From Aporhodopirellula aestuarii (GTDB lineage Bacteria > Planctomycetota > Planctomycetia > Pirellulales > Pirellulaceae), in NCBI RefSeq assembly GCF_023701485.1, contig NZ_JAMQBK010000049.1:1-64000 (forward strand): a stretch of 64,000 nt of DNA, written 5' to 3'. Below are positions 19,060 through 28,562 of the stretch, one piece after another. A program made the translations under genes and the position numbers. The first letter of the stretch is position 1. Each line of letters opens with the position of its first letter. The notes beneath the pieces are model-generated. The model was not told the DNA's origin. It made no database searches and saw only the letters and a list, made by a program, of their open reading frames with translations.

Positions 19060-19159
19060 AGCATTCTGAAGAATGATGTGGGATGCAGGGCCGATTCCTA
19101 CCGGCCGATTCGAATTCGTCCGGTGGGAACCGGACCGACATGATTTGTAAAATGCTCTA
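19057..19159. repeat. Palindromic element with TAGAGCATT ends, between convergent genes
   Basis: The element starts with TAGAGCATT (19057-19065, overlapping the stop codon of the radical SAM gene) and ends with its reverse complement AATGCTCTA (19151-19159). Inside is a second inverted repeat: TTCCTACCGG against CCGGTGGGAA around a TTCGAATTCG centre. The layout suggests a small non-autonomous mobile element or structured repeat. It may also act as a bidirectional terminator for the two converging genes. Confidence 0.65.
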
Positions 19160-19256
19160 ACGATTCGACCGAAGCAAAACGTGCATAAGTCGAATTAAGA
19201 ATGGTCACGGCAACACGTTCGGACGACAAACGCACGATTCCCAGACGCGTGCCCGC

Positions 19257-20513
19257 CTACTGGCGTTGATGCCGTTTACGATAACTCGACGGCGTCAATC
19301 CGGTTTGCCGCCGGAACGCCGTGATCAAATGAGGCGCTTTGCTGTACGCGGTCATGGCGGCAATGCGGTCAAGACCATAGTCCGTCTGCAACAACAGCGT
19401 TTTCACGCGTTCCAATCGCACGCGTTCGATCTCCTCGCGTGGGGTGCGATCCAATACGTAACGAAAACGTCGCTCCAGTGTCGCGCGTGAAATCGCAACA
19501 TGTTTTGCGACGTCCGCCACGCCAATACCGCGACATGCCTCGAGTCGAATGAACTCAATCGCGGACGAGAGATCGGGGTCGTTGACGGCGAGAACATCCG
19601 TTGAAAACCGTGTCACGACACGTCGTGGCGGAATGACGATCCTTTGACACGAGTTCACCACAGCATCCTGTGCTTGGTCGCTACCGGGATGCGAGGCATC
19701 ACGCGCATCGTGTTCTTCTGCAAACAAGCTCGCCAATAACGCGGCACCTTCGAAACCGATCCGGTACGTGTCGGGTTCGATACTCGACAACGGCGGATTG
19801 GTGAGATCACAAATCACTTCATCGTTGTCGACACCCAACACCGCGATCTGCTCGGGAACTCGCAACCCGGCCTTGACCGCAGCCCGCACAACTTGGCGAC
19901 CGCAAACATCGTTGCACGCAAAGACCGCGGTTGGCACCGGTTGCTGTTGCAACCAATCCACCAATACGGTCTCGAGGATTTCGGCATGTGCCTCATGCCG
20001 CAAGACCCCTTCAATGGGAATCGCCTTGTTTTCCGATTCGCCCAGCGTCATTTCAAATCGGTCAGTCTCCAAGTTTTCCTCGGCGCAGTACCGCATGAAC
20101 GCGTCACCGCGGGCGTCCGAAAAATCGACCCCATGATAGCCACAGAAAACAATGCGGCGAAAACCACGTTCCACAAAATGATCGATCGCCACGCGCGCAC
20201 ATGCATCCGGATCGGTATCGATCAACGCCCCACGCTGTGGTGCGAAACTGCCACGCAGGTCCACGACCCAGCGTGCAAGTTGCTGAATCCCTGTGGCGAT
20301 GGACTCGTTCTCGGCGCGAGCAATCACGCCATCAAATCGACGCCCCACGAGATCGCTCGGAACCGCCTCGCTCAACCCGCGTTCCAAGTGAATCACGTCC
20401 CAGGATCCGTGTGCTCGGAGGTACCCGGCAACGCCCTGCAAGCAACCTCGACCGTAAGCACGCGACGATTCGATGAACAACAAAACTTGCGGTTTTTTGG
20501 AAACTGGCGTCAT
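19257..20513 (-). CDS. XylR-type transcriptional regulator (LacI-like sensor + AraC HTH)
   Basis: This 418-residue cytosolic regulator has a periplasmic-binding-protein-like sugar sensor (about residues 8-290). Family landmarks are VLLFIESSRAYGRGCLQGV, FACNDVCGRQVVRA and the AVLGVDNDEVICDLTNPPLSSI block. A two-helix-turn-helix AraC domain follows (about 310-415; VADVAKHVAISRATLERRF and IAAMTAYSKAPHLITAFRRQTG). This is the architecture of E. coli XylR, which activates sugar genes on binding its ligand. The gene is divergent from the DUF1559 gene at 21286, across a 772-bp gap. I infer that it controls cassette 1 downstream. The ligand is unknown. Confidence 0.88.
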   Translation of the reverse strand: MTPVSKKPQVLLFIESSRAYGRGCLQGVAGYLRAHGSWDVIHLERGLSEAVPSDLVGRRFDGVIARAENESIATGIQQLARWVVDLRGSFAPQRGALIDTDPDACARVAIDHFVERGFRRIVFCGYHGVDFSDARGDAFMRYCAEENLETDRFEMTLGESENKAIPIEGVLRHEAHAEILETVLVDWLQQQPVPTAVFACNDVCGRQVVRAAVKAGLRVPEQIAVLGVDNDEVICDLTNPPLSSIEPDTYRIGFEGAALLASLFAEEHDARDASHPGSDQAQDAVVNSCQRIVIPPRRVVTRFSTDVLAVNDPDLSSAIEFIRLEACRGIGVADVAKHVAISRATLERRFRYVLDRTPREEIERVRLERVKTLLLQTDYGLDRIAAMTAYSKAPHLITAFRRQTGLTPSSYRKRHQRQ

Positions 20514-20617
20514 TAATTCAATCGCGAGGTTGCGGCTCAGAACGCGTCCGACGGGGCGTCGACATCCATTCTACCCGTTAAATAACGTGACTGTTGCACC
20601 GGAAGCTCAACTTTACA

Positions 20618-20648
20618 CCGCATTTCCATCAATCCACATCGAATGCGG
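20618..20648. promoter_or_regulatory. Candidate operator: CCGCATT inverted repeat
   Basis: CCGCATT (20618-20624) and AATGCGG (20642-20648) form a perfect 7-bp inverted repeat with a 17-bp spacer, about 105 bp upstream of the regulator start. Cassette 2 has a similar CGCAT-containing palindrome at the matching place. This is a pattern-based guess only. Confidence 0.3.
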
Positions 20649-21176
20649 CAAAACGAAAACACTGTGACAAAAAACGGGATTGTATTTACCGCAATGGAGG
20701 CCACAGTGATAACGGGCTGAGAGAATGCCCTCCCGCGATGCGGTCACAGAACGAGTCGCTCGATCAAGACAATCTCTCAGGAGACTCCCCGCACGAGCCA
20801 CCTCACCCCAACCCGCAGACCAATCCTCCCGTCGCTTCAGGATTCGATTGGAATGCCTGTTCCTTTATCCCGAATCAGCTTGCTCCGACATCCCGACGAC
20901 CGTATCAGCTCAATCCATCGCGCAAGTCACGCAACCCAAATCGCACGACCGCAATTGCACGATCGAAATCGCAATCCACAACTCACCACGAACAACACAC
21001 GTTGCAGAGGCACGCCGGTTCACTCGGCACTGGTTGGCAAAACGCTGCAGCAAACCCGGTACCTTTTGACGCAAATGCTAGCTACGCCTTATCAGAAAGC
21101 AAAACTAAAATCCATTCAATGGAACGAAACCACATAACAACCGAGCACGCTCGACCAGCGCCCCATTCGTTCGGCA

Positions 21177-21216
21177 AATGGTTTGGCGGCCAATGGTTTA
21201 GCGGCCAATGGTTTCG
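21177..21216. repeat. 15-bp tandem repeat (about 2.7 copies) upstream of DUF1559 gene
   Basis: AATGGTTTGGCGGCC (21177-21191) is followed by the same unit with one change (21192-21206) and a 10-bp partial copy (21207-21216). It lies 70-110 bp upstream of the DUF1559 start and could be a slippage product or a multi-copy binding site. Confidence 0.75.
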
Positions 21217-21275
21217 TAACACTTTCATCCCCCATGATTCTCATCACGTTGTCCAGTTTCCTGCCGTTTTGTCTT

Positions 21276-21279
21276 GGAG
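21276..21279 (+). promoter_or_regulatory. Ribosome-binding site fixing the start of DUF1559 gene 1
   Basis: GGAG lies six bases before the ATG at 21286. This favours that ATG over the in-frame TTG at 21274, which overlaps the motif. Confidence 0.7.
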
Positions 21280-21285
21280 TTGATT

Positions 21286-22524
21286 ATGTCGAATAGAGTT
21301 TACAAACGTCCGTCTTTCGGATTCACCTTAGTCGAGTTGCTGGTGGTGATCGCGATCATCGGCGTTCTCGTCGGTTTGCTGTTACCCGCGGTTCAGGCCG
21401 CACGCGAAGCCGCTCGTCGAATGAGTTGTAGTAACAACTTCAAGCAACTCGGGCTTGCGATGCACAACTACCATTCTGCGTACAACCAGTTGACGACACA
21501 TGGCGTTGGCACCAAGTCAGGCACGCTGAATGGGCCTCTTGTTTCAGGTGGGCACATGTACCAGGTCTTCAACGATCACAACGCAATGCAGTTGAGCGCC
21601 TTAGTAGGCTTGACCCCGTTCTTCGAACAACAAGCTCTCTGGGAGCAGGTATCAAACCCACTTTGGGTCGATTCGAATAGCAACGGAACGATCGACGCGG
21701 GTGAGCAATATCCGGCGATGGGCCCTCACCCATTGACTGGTGGCGTCGTATACACGCCATGGCTCACCGAGATAGGGATGCTTCGTTGCCCCAGCGACCC
21801 GGGAACCGGACTTCCAGCAAAAGGCCGTACTAACTACGCCGTTTGCCTGGGTGATTCACAGCGGACCGAGGCGTCAGGGGGACGCAACGCTGGATTGGAA
21901 CTCGATGGTGGGCATTATGCGGGCTGGGATCCAGATGGATGGGTTACCAACGCGAGGGCGGCTCAGCGAGGAATGTTTGGAAAGCACCGTCAAGGACGGT
22001 TTCGAGATGTTCTAGATGGCTTGTCCAACACGATCGCCATGGGTGAGATTGCAACCTACCTGGGCGACCGCGATGTCCGCACGAGCGCAGCGAACCGAGC
22101 AAACTCTCACGTCGCTGTCACCAACTGCGACAACGACCCAGATCCAGCCCGTCCTCAATTCTGGGAGGCATCGGTACCTGTCGATGTCGTTACCACTCGG
22201 TCTGCGGAAGCTCGCGGATATCAATGGGCTGTCGCAAATATGATGCAAACGGGTTTCGTTACCATCAAGCCGCCAAACTCGCTCACCTGTGCAGGGAATG
22301 CTCGGCAAGCCGGGGTCTTTGGAGCAAGTAGCAATCACCAAGGAGGCGCCCATGTCCTGATGGGAGATGGTGCAGTCAAGTTCATCACTGATTCCATTGA
22401 GGCGGGTGATCAACAGGCTCCCAACGTTCGTGCCGCTAATGTTCAGGGAGTGAAGAGTCCTTATGGATTGTGGGGAGCCCTAGGGACCCGGGCCTCTCGC
22501 GAGGTAATCAGCGAAGAGTTTTGA
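21286..22524 (+). CDS. DUF1559 protein, prepilin-like N-terminus, H-X9-DG C-terminus (copy 1)
   Basis: This 412-residue protein begins with a type IV pilin/pseudopilin-like leader, [18 protein letters not shown], with the conserved Glu five residues after the Phe-containing cleavage site. The planctomycete signature [17 protein letters not shown] follows. The C-terminus carries [16 protein letters not shown], the H-X9-DG motif that defines many DUF1559 proteins. The family is hugely expanded in planctomycetes and its function is not established; an exported, envelope-associated role follows from the leader. It is the first gene after regulator 1 and is followed by a hairpin and a small lipoprotein gene. 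The same gene order recurs at 38841 and, on the other strand, at 50170. Confidence 0.92.
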   Translation: MSNRVYKRPSFGFTLVELLVVIAIIGVLVGLLLPAVQAAREAARRMSCSNNFKQLGLAMHNYHSAYNQLTTHGVGTKSGTLNGPLVSGGHMYQVFNDHNAMQLSALVGLTPFFEQQALWEQVSNPLWVDSNSNGTIDAGEQYPAMGPHPLTGGVVYTPWLTEIGMLRCPSDPGTGLPAKGRTNYAVCLGDSQRTEASGGRNAGLELDGGHYAGWDPDGWVTNARAAQRGMFGKHRQGRFRDVLDGLSNTIAMGEIATYLGDRDVRTSAANRANSHVAVTNCDNDPDPARPQFWEASVPVDVVTTRSAEARGYQWAVANMMQTGFVTIKPPNSLTCAGNARQAGVFGASSNHQGGAHVLMGDGAVKFITDSIEAGDQQAPNVRAANVQGVKSPYGLWGALGTRASREVISEEF

Positions 22525-22553
22525 TTACGTCTCCGCGAACGATGCGATCGCAT

Positions 22554-22592
22554 CGACAGGTTCATCGCCGAGATGCGGCGATGAACCTGTCG
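22554..22592. terminator. Perfect 17-bp-stem hairpin after DUF1559 gene 1
   Basis: CGACAGGTTCATCGCCG (22554-22570) and its exact reverse complement (22576-22592) are separated by a 5-base loop, 30 bp after the DUF1559 stop. No T-run follows on either strand. It may therefore be a transcript stabiliser or partial terminator that uncouples DUF1559 levels from the downstream genes, rather than a classical intrinsic terminator. Confidence 0.65.
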
Positions 22593-22817
22593 GAATAGAG
22601 CGCTCATGAATTTCCGATTTCGATATGCGGCGTGGTGTCAGTTACCGTGTTGGCAAATTGCAGCGGACATTGACGCGACTCCCTCCGGGCTTCGCTCGCG
22701 ACAGCCGCAAACTGAGGACGAGAGTGATTCGAAGTGAGTTTCAGGGCCCGTTAGCTAGTTTTGCTGTGGTGCTATCGCACCGCTGAAGTGTTTTCATTTT
22801 CCATTTACATGTTTGCT

Positions 22818-23009
22818 ATGAGGAAATCGATGTCTGTTAGAAGTAGCTGTTTGTCAATCGTGTTCGTTTGCATCGCGTTCGTAGGATGTGGCGGTGAATC
22901 CAACTCGGTGATTTCCCCACCTGAAGGTGCGCGAGAGATGACTCCAGAAGAGATCGCAGAATTCAACGCCAACGCCGCTGACGATATGCAGCCCGTCATT
23001 CAAGACTAG
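22818..23009 (+). CDS. Small lipoprotein paired with DUF1559 (copy 1)
   Basis: The predicted 63-residue protein starts MRKSMSVRSS, followed by a hydrophobic stretch and the lipobox-like AFVGC, so Cys would become residue 1 of the mature lipoprotein. A second in-frame ATG at 22830 has a GAGG-like motif just upstream and could be the true start. The mature part of about 40 residues is acidic (MTPEEIAEFNANAADD). Two similarly sized lipoproteins follow the other two DUF1559 genes in this window, which suggests a functional pair. No function is known. Confidence 0.7.
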   Translation: MRKSMSVRSSCLSIVFVCIAFVGCGGESNSVISPPEGAREMTPEEIAEFNANAADDMQPVIQD

Positions 23010-23087
23010 GGACTGATTCGAAAACGCGGTGCCTGTAACGCTGGAGGTCTCGACTCCAACCCAGGCATTTGCGGTGATGATCATCCA

Positions 23088-24818
23088 ATGAACGATCGTA
23101 GCAAATGGCAATCGCGAAAACGGTTGTTTCCTCCAGCCACATCGTCCGTTCACAGCATTCGACTAAATCCAGTTTCGGCCAAATGGTTCCGCCTTGGACT
23201 CCAAATCCCTCTTTCCCAAAGCTCTACAGTGGCACTTCGACATCTCCTCTTGCTGTTGCTTACCGTCGTCCCGGTCGTTACAGGACGTGCTGCAAAGGGA
23301 CTGAACGAACAGTCCGCGGCTTCTGATCGCCCCAACGTTCTCTTCATCCTTGCCGATGATCTTGGGCTGCATGATCTTTCGGTAGAAGGCAGCACTTTCT
23401 ACCAAACACCGAACATCGATGAATTGGCTAACGGCGGAGCGAGGTTCACCAACGGTTACGCTAACTGTCAGGTCTGCAGCCCTTCGCGGGCGAGCATTCA
23501 AACTGGGAAATATCCACCCCGGCATGGTGTCACTGACTGGATCGGCGCGCGTGCCGGAATGAACCAGTCGCTCGGAGAGCGACTGTTCGCGCCCGAGTAT
23601 GCCCGTTCGCTTCCCCTAGCAGACACAACCATTGCCGAAGCCATGCGGGATGCCGGTTACACGACGTTCTTTGCCGGCAAGTGGCACTTGGGCGGAGAAG
23701 GTTCGCTGCCTACCGACCATGGCTATCAAATCAATCGCGGCGGATTCGATCGGGGCGGACCGCCGGGCGGTTACTTTTCTCCCTATCAAAACCCGCTTCT
23801 TGAGGACGGCCCTGATGGCGAGTCTCTCCCCCTGCGTCTAGCGAGTGAAACGTCTCAGTTCATTCGCGAACATCAGACCAAACCCTTCTTCGCGATGCTG
23901 TCCTTCTATTCGGTGCACGGACCGATTCAAACGAGCAAACCGCTTTGGGAAAAGTACCGTGCGATCGCCTCTGAGCAATCACCTCCCGCTTCACGGTTCA
24001 AAGTCGACCGCACCATGCCGGTTCGCCAAGTACAAGATCACCCCGTTTACGCCGGGATGATGGAATCGATGGACACCGCCGTCGGGAATGTGCTCAAGAC
24101 ACTTCGTGAATGCAATCTCGATCGGTCAACGATCGTCATTTTCACGGGCGACAACGGTGGTGTATCGTCCGGCGACGGATTCTCAACCAGCAACCTGCCG
24201 CTGCGTGGCGGCAAGGGACGACAATGGGAGGGTGGGATTCGCGAACCGTACTACATCCGATACCCCGAACAAATCGAACCGAAAACGATTTGCGATTACC
24301 CCGCTACGGGCGCTGATTTCTATCCGACCATTCTCGACCTTTGTGGACTTGCGCCTCAACCTGAACAACATGTCGACGGAGTCAGTTTGGTTTCCGCAAT
24401 CAAAGGCGAACCCGTCCCAGAGCGTGCCTTGTTTTGGCACTACCCTCACTACGGCAATCAAGGTGGCGAACCGAGTTCCATCATTCGCAAGGGTGATTGG
24501 AAGCTCATCCACTACTACGAAGATGGTCACGATGAACTCTACAACCTCGACACCGATCCAGGCGAGACGAACGACCTCGCCTTGCAAATGCCGATCACGA
24601 CGCAGCGTCTTGCCGGCGAACTCAAAAGTTGGCTCAAAAGCGTGAACGCCGGCTTGCCAGCGGCGGACCCCACGTTCGATCCGGCCAAAGCCGAGGCGAG
24701 AGCCGTTCGCTACCAGACGAAATTCAAAGAATGGCTCGAACATTCACACGCCGCCATGCTCGATCCAAATTGGAAGCCCAACGCGACTTGGTGGGGTAGC
24801 ATGGTCACGAACGACTGA
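23088..24818 (+). CDS. Secreted sulfatase (S1 type), cassette 1
   Basis: This 576-residue type I sulfatase has the formylglycine signature CSPSR with Cys130 as the residue to be modified. The metal-binding ILADDLG is at about 88-93, GKWHLGGEG follows, and FTGDNGG is the second metal motif. A long N-terminal tail precedes the hydrophobic ALRHLLLLLLTVVPVVTG. An in-frame GTG at 23229 would place this signal peptide at the very start and is a good alternative initiation codon. The enzyme should remove sulfate esters from a carbohydrate outside the cytoplasm. The maturation enzyme FGE is not in the window. It lies just downstream of the lipoprotein gene and upstream of DUF5107. Confidence 0.92.
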   Translation: MNDRSKWQSRKRLFPPATSSVHSIRLNPVSAKWFRLGLQIPLSQSSTVALRHLLLLLLTVVPVVTGRAAKGLNEQSAASDRPNVLFILADDLGLHDLSVEGSTFYQTPNIDELANGGARFTNGYANCQVCSPSRASIQTGKYPPRHGVTDWIGARAGMNQSLGERLFAPEYARSLPLADTTIAEAMRDAGYTTFFAGKWHLGGEGSLPTDHGYQINRGGFDRGGPPGGYFSPYQNPLLEDGPDGESLPLRLASETSQFIREHQTKPFFAMLSFYSVHGPIQTSKPLWEKYRAIASEQSPPASRFKVDRTMPVRQVQDHPVYAGMMESMDTAVGNVLKTLRECNLDRSTIVIFTGDNGGVSSGDGFSTSNLPLRGGKGRQWEGGIREPYYIRYPEQIEPKTICDYPATGADFYPTILDLCGLAPQPEQHVDGVSLVSAIKGEPVPERALFWHYPHYGNQGGEPSSIIRKGDWKLIHYYEDGHDELYNLDTDPGETNDLALQMPITTQRLAGELKSWLKSVNAGLPAADPTFDPAKAEARAVRYQTKFKEWLEHSHAAMLDPNWKPNATWWGSMVTND

Positions 24819-25143
24819 ACGATGTGCGACGAACGACTGACGAAGGGAAACAGCGGAGCGTCACAAGCCGCCCGGTGCGTCTCGGGAGGGCTTGCGTCCT
24901 CCCATTCGCGAGCAAATACCGAATTTGATTTCCCAACAATCCCCGAGTCGCACTTGCGCACGACAAAAACGGAAGAAACACGTCACCAACTGAAGTAAGT
25001 AAGACAGGCCGCAGTTTTGACCAACCCACGTTTCATCTCGAAACCCCTCCTCGCATAAGCCACCCATCCAATCGATTGAGACCACCCCAGTCCATGAACG
25101 ATCGAAAACGGCCGGCGCTTCAACCCCATCAAAGTAGAAAGCG
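24819..25143. other. Intergenic stretch with a short palindromic repeat
   Basis: No gene is supported in these 325 bp. At 24864-24894 there is a CAAGCC...GGCTTG palindrome with a GCCCGGTGCGTC core. A variant of the same element recurs at 36422-36454 (GCGAGCC...GGCTCGC, with CCCAGTGTGTCGCC inside), so it is a dispersed repeat. Confidence 0.55.
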
Positions 25144-28100
25144 ATGAACACGAAGAACACTGCCCGAATCTGGCTCGAAACCATCACGATCCCGACATAC
25201 GAAGTCGGGGATCCGGATCCCAATCCGATGTTTCTCGACAAGCGGGTCTATCAAGGTAGCAGCGGCGCCGTCTACCCGTTCGCCGTGATCGATCGAATCG
25301 AAAATGAGAAGCACGACAAAGAATGGCAAGCCGTGTTCCTCGAGAACGAGTACCTGAAGGTGATGGTGCTGCCGGAATTGGGCGGTCGCATTCAAATGGC
25401 GTTCGATAAGACGAACGACTATCACTTTGTCTATTATAACCGGGTCATCAAGCCAGCCTTGGTCGGCTTGGCCGGACCTTGGATCAGCGGTGGCATCGAG
25501 TTCAACTGGCCACAACACCACCGGCCTAATACCTACGGTCCCGTTGACTTTCAATTGGAATCCGACGACGACGGATCCGCGACCGTCTGGTGTCACGAAA
25601 TCGACCGGATGCATCGCACGGAGTGCCGATACGGGATCTGCCTGCACGCCGACCGCGCGTTCATTGAAATCAAAGCCCACGTGGCCAACCGCACGTCGCT
25701 ACCACAAACGTTCTTGTGGTGGGCCAACCCAGCGGTTTCGGTCGACGAGAACCATCAATCGGTATTCCCACCTGATGTCAACGCGGTTCTCGATCATGGG
25801 AAACGCGACGTGTCGACGTTTCCGATCGCGACGGGCACGTACTACAAAGTCGACTACTCGACTGGCGACGATCAAATCGGCGATCAACGGGGAACCGACA
25901 TCTCTCGCTACCGTAACATTCCCGTTCCGACCTCCTACATGGCCTACAAGAGCGACTATGACTTTGTAGGCACGTACGATCACGGACGGCGTGCCGGCCT
26001 GCTCCACGTTTGCGACCACAACGTCAGCCCCGGCAAAAAACAATGGACGTGGGGCAACGGAGAGTTCGGCCAAGCATGGGACCGACAACTCACCGATGAA
26101 GACGGCCCCTACATCGAATTGATGTGCGGCGTCTACACAGACAATCAACCGGACTTCACCTGGCTGATGCCGGGCGAAGAAAAGTCGTTTCAACAGTATT
26201 TCATGCCGTACAAAGGCGTCGGCATGATCGGAAATGCAACCGTTGATGCGGCGGTTGGGATGGACGTCACCGAACGTCACGCTGAAATCCGGATCTACAC
26301 AACGAGCCGTCACGAGAGCGTCAAAATGACACTGTCGACGGGCAACTCAATCCTCGGCGAAACCAGCTTTGACGCCTCTCCACACGCTCACTTTGAGACT
26401 TCGTTCGAACTATCAGGGAAGTTCACCGCGAGCGATCTGACCGTGACGGTACAAGACAGTAAGGGTCGCGAGCTGGTTTCATGGACTCCGCCCGCCGGAA
26501 CCGTGCATGAGGTTCCCGACGCGGCAACCGCGATTGCGCCTCCCGCCGAAATCGATTCGCTCGAGTCATTGCTCCTCGCCGGACAACACATCGAACAGTA
26601 CCGCCACGCCACACGTCGCGCGATGCAGTACTACGACGAAGGTTTGCGGCGAGACGATGGCGACATTCGTATCAACAACGCGAAGGGTAAACTCCTCTAT
26701 CGCCAAGGTCAGTTCGGAAAATCGGTCCGCTATTTTGAGCGAGCTGTCGAGCGAATGACGCGTCACAACCCGAATCCATACGATGGCGAACCGCTCTACA
26801 ATCTTGGCTTGGCCAAGACGATGCTTGCCGAGCATGATGACGCCTACAACGCTTTCTACAAAGCGACATGGAATGCGGCATGGGCGTCCCCTTCGTTCTT
26901 CGAACTCGCACGGTTGGCGGCGATTCGCGGAAAACGCAGCGAAGCGATTCAGTTCTGCAAACGCTGCCTGGACAACAACGCCAACCACAGCCAAGCATCC
27001 CATCTGCTCGTTTGCCTGCAGCGAGGAACCGCCGCGCAATCCGAGCTGATCGATCGCGAATTGGCGAGAAACCCGTTCAATTTCGGCGTACTTTTCGAAC
27101 AAGCGATCGTTCGCGATGATTACTCCCCGTATGAAGTGGCCACTCGCGACGAACCCAACACCATCATCGAAACCGCAATCGACTACGCCGCATTCGGTGA
27201 TTTTGAGACCGCGGCGGCGGTGCTGTCTCGATTGATCGACAAAATGAAGCAAGTTCCGGCGATGGTTCGCTATCACCTCGCCTACTACTTGCAGAAACTC
27301 GGTCGAACCGCCGACGCGGCGTCGCAACGACAACTGGCACAGGCCTCCGGTGAGAAGGATCTCTATTTCGCCAACAAACTCGAAGACATCGCGGTCTTAA
27401 AGTCCGCGATTGATTGTCCCGAGGGCGATTATGTTGCCGCCTACCAACTGGGTAACTTGTGGTACGACCGCCGACAATACGACGAAGCGATCGCGTGCTG
27501 GGAACGCTCTGGCGAGTTAAACACCCGCTTCCCCACTGTTTACCGCAATTTGTCGTTGGCGTATTTCAACCAACGACATGACAGCGAACGCGCCTTGGCA
27601 TCGATGGAGAAGGCGTTTGACTTGGATCGCAATGACCCACGCGTCCTCTTTGAGCTCGACCAGCTCTCGCTGCGACTTGGATTGGATCCGCAGCAGCGTC
27701 TGAAGCGATTGCAGGAAAATCGTCCTCTCGTAGACGCACGCGACGATCTCTATTTGCAACTCTGCACGCTTCATAACCTGAGGGGTGAATATTCGATTGC
27801 TCTTGAGCTGCTCATGGCGCGAAACTTCCGACCTTGGGAAGGCGGCGAAGGCAAAGTGCCTGCTCAATACGTGGTCGCTCGTGTTCAGTTGGCTCTGCAC
27901 GCGTTCAAGAAAGGCAACGCGTCCGAGGCGATCGAACACCTCGAGTGTGCACTGAACTGGCCGCTCAATCTCGGTGAAGGCAAACTGGCTGGAGCCCAAG
28001 AAAACGAGATCCACTATCACCTCGGCTGCGTCTACGAATCGCTCGGTGACACGGCCAACGCCGTGCGATATTTCGAAGCAGCCAGCGAAGGGCTCGGCGA

Positions 28101-28503
28101 ACCGACGTCAGCGATGTACTACAACGACCAGCCGCCGGAAACGATCTACTACCAGGGGCTTGCCCAAACCAAACTGAACAACCACGACGAAGCCGTCGAT
28201 CGATTCCAACGTCTTGTCGACTACGGAAAACGGCACTTCAACGATGAAGTGACGATCGACTACTTTGCCGTATCATTACCGTTGTTTTTGGTATTTGACG
28301 CCGACCTCAAACAGAACAACCAGATCCACTGTCGCTACATGATGGCACTCGGGGCCCTTGGTTTGGAACGGGTGGAGGAAGCCAATGAGCATTTCGATGC
28401 GATACTCGAATGGGATCCAACCCACATCGGAGTCGCCTTGCATCGACAGCGCGCAAGCGAACGTTCGAGCAAAGTGCGACCGTCCGTCGCGACGCACACC
28501 TGA
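25144..28503 (+). CDS. DUF5107 domain plus TPR-repeat protein
   Basis: This 1119-residue protein has no signal peptide, so it is probably cytosolic. Residues 1-370 match the DUF5107 pattern. Landmarks are VMVLPELGGRIQMAFDKTND, WISGGIEFNWPQHHRP, TFLWWANPAVSV and LMCGVYTDNQPDF, giving a galactose-mutarotase or glycosidase-like beta-sandwich. A linker (about 370-480) leads to many TPR units (about 490-1110; for example NNAKGKLLYRQGQFGKSVRYFERA and YRNLSLAYFNQRHDSERALASMEKAF). DUF5107-TPR proteins often sit beside sugar transporters, and the fold suggests a role in carbohydrate processing or sensing. The 59-bp gap to the sugar porter suggests co-expression. Biochemical function is unknown. Confidence 0.85.
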   Translation: MNTKNTARIWLETITIPTYEVGDPDPNPMFLDKRVYQGSSGAVYPFAVIDRIENEKHDKEWQAVFLENEYLKVMVLPELGGRIQMAFDKTNDYHFVYYNRVIKPALVGLAGPWISGGIEFNWPQHHRPNTYGPVDFQLESDDDGSATVWCHEIDRMHRTECRYGICLHADRAFIEIKAHVANRTSLPQTFLWWANPAVSVDENHQSVFPPDVNAVLDHGKRDVSTFPIATGTYYKVDYSTGDDQIGDQRGTDISRYRNIPVPTSYMAYKSDYDFVGTYDHGRRAGLLHVCDHNVSPGKKQWTWGNGEFGQAWDRQLTDEDGPYIELMCGVYTDNQPDFTWLMPGEEKSFQQYFMPYKGVGMIGNATVDAAVGMDVTERHAEIRIYTTSRHESVKMTLSTGNSILGETSFDASPHAHFETSFELSGKFTASDLTVTVQDSKGRELVSWTPPAGTVHEVPDAATAIAPPAEIDSLESLLLAGQHIEQYRHATRRAMQYYDEGLRRDDGDIRINNAKGKLLYRQGQFGKSVRYFERAVERMTRHNPNPYDGEPLYNLGLAKTMLAEHDDAYNAFYKATWNAAWASPSFFELARLAAIRGKRSEAIQFCKRCLDNNANHSQASHLLVCLQRGTAAQSELIDRELARNPFNFGVLFEQAIVRDDYSPYEVATRDEPNTIIETAIDYAAFGDFETAAAVLSRLIDKMKQVPAMVRYHLAYYLQKLGRTADAASQRQLAQASGEKDLYFANKLEDIAVLKSAIDCPEGDYVAAYQLGNLWYDRRQYDEAIACWERSGELNTRFPTVYRNLSLAYFNQRHDSERALASMEKAFDLDRNDPRVLFELDQLSLRLGLDPQQRLKRLQENRPLVDARDDLYLQLCTLHNLRGEYSIALELLMARNFRPWEGGEGKVPAQYVVARVQLALHAFKKGNASEAIEHLECALNWPLNLGEGKLAGAQENEIHYHLGCVYESLGDTANAVRYFEAASEGLGEPTSAMYYNDQPPETIYYQGLAQTKLNNHDEAVDRFQRLVDYGKRHFNDEVTIDYFAVSLPLFLVFDADLKQNNQIHCRYMMALGALGLERVEEANEHFDAILEWDPTHIGVALHRQRASERSSKVRPSVATHT

Positions 28504-28551
28504 TTGCCGCATCCGACGAACGACAACAACGCGATCCCCACCTCTGCACAC

Positions 28552-28555
28552 AAGG
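28552..28555 (+). promoter_or_regulatory. Ribosome-binding site supporting a TTG start for the sugar porter
   Basis: AAGG lies seven bases before the TTG at 28563. Starting there removes a 51-residue hydrophilic tail and the 94-bp overlap with the DUF5107 gene that the upstream ATG (28410) would require. Confidence 0.5.
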
Positions 28556-28562
28556 CGATTCA

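Larger units (their letters stand above)
20514..21285. other. Divergent regulatory interval with no supported gene
   Basis: The 772 bp between regulator 1 and DUF1559 gene 1 hold open frames of up to 229 codons, but their composition is low in complexity and matches no family I recognise. The region contains a candidate operator (20618-20648), a 15-bp tandem repeat (21177-21216) and the ribosome-binding site of the DUF1559 gene. A long 5' leader on the DUF1559 transcript is possible. Confidence 0.6.

Noticed and set aside
20594-21283. 229-codon plus-strand frame upstream of DUF1559 copy 1
   Set aside because: Composition is unlike neighbouring proteins and no domain is visible. It ends against the DUF1559 start and probably covers leader or promoter DNA.
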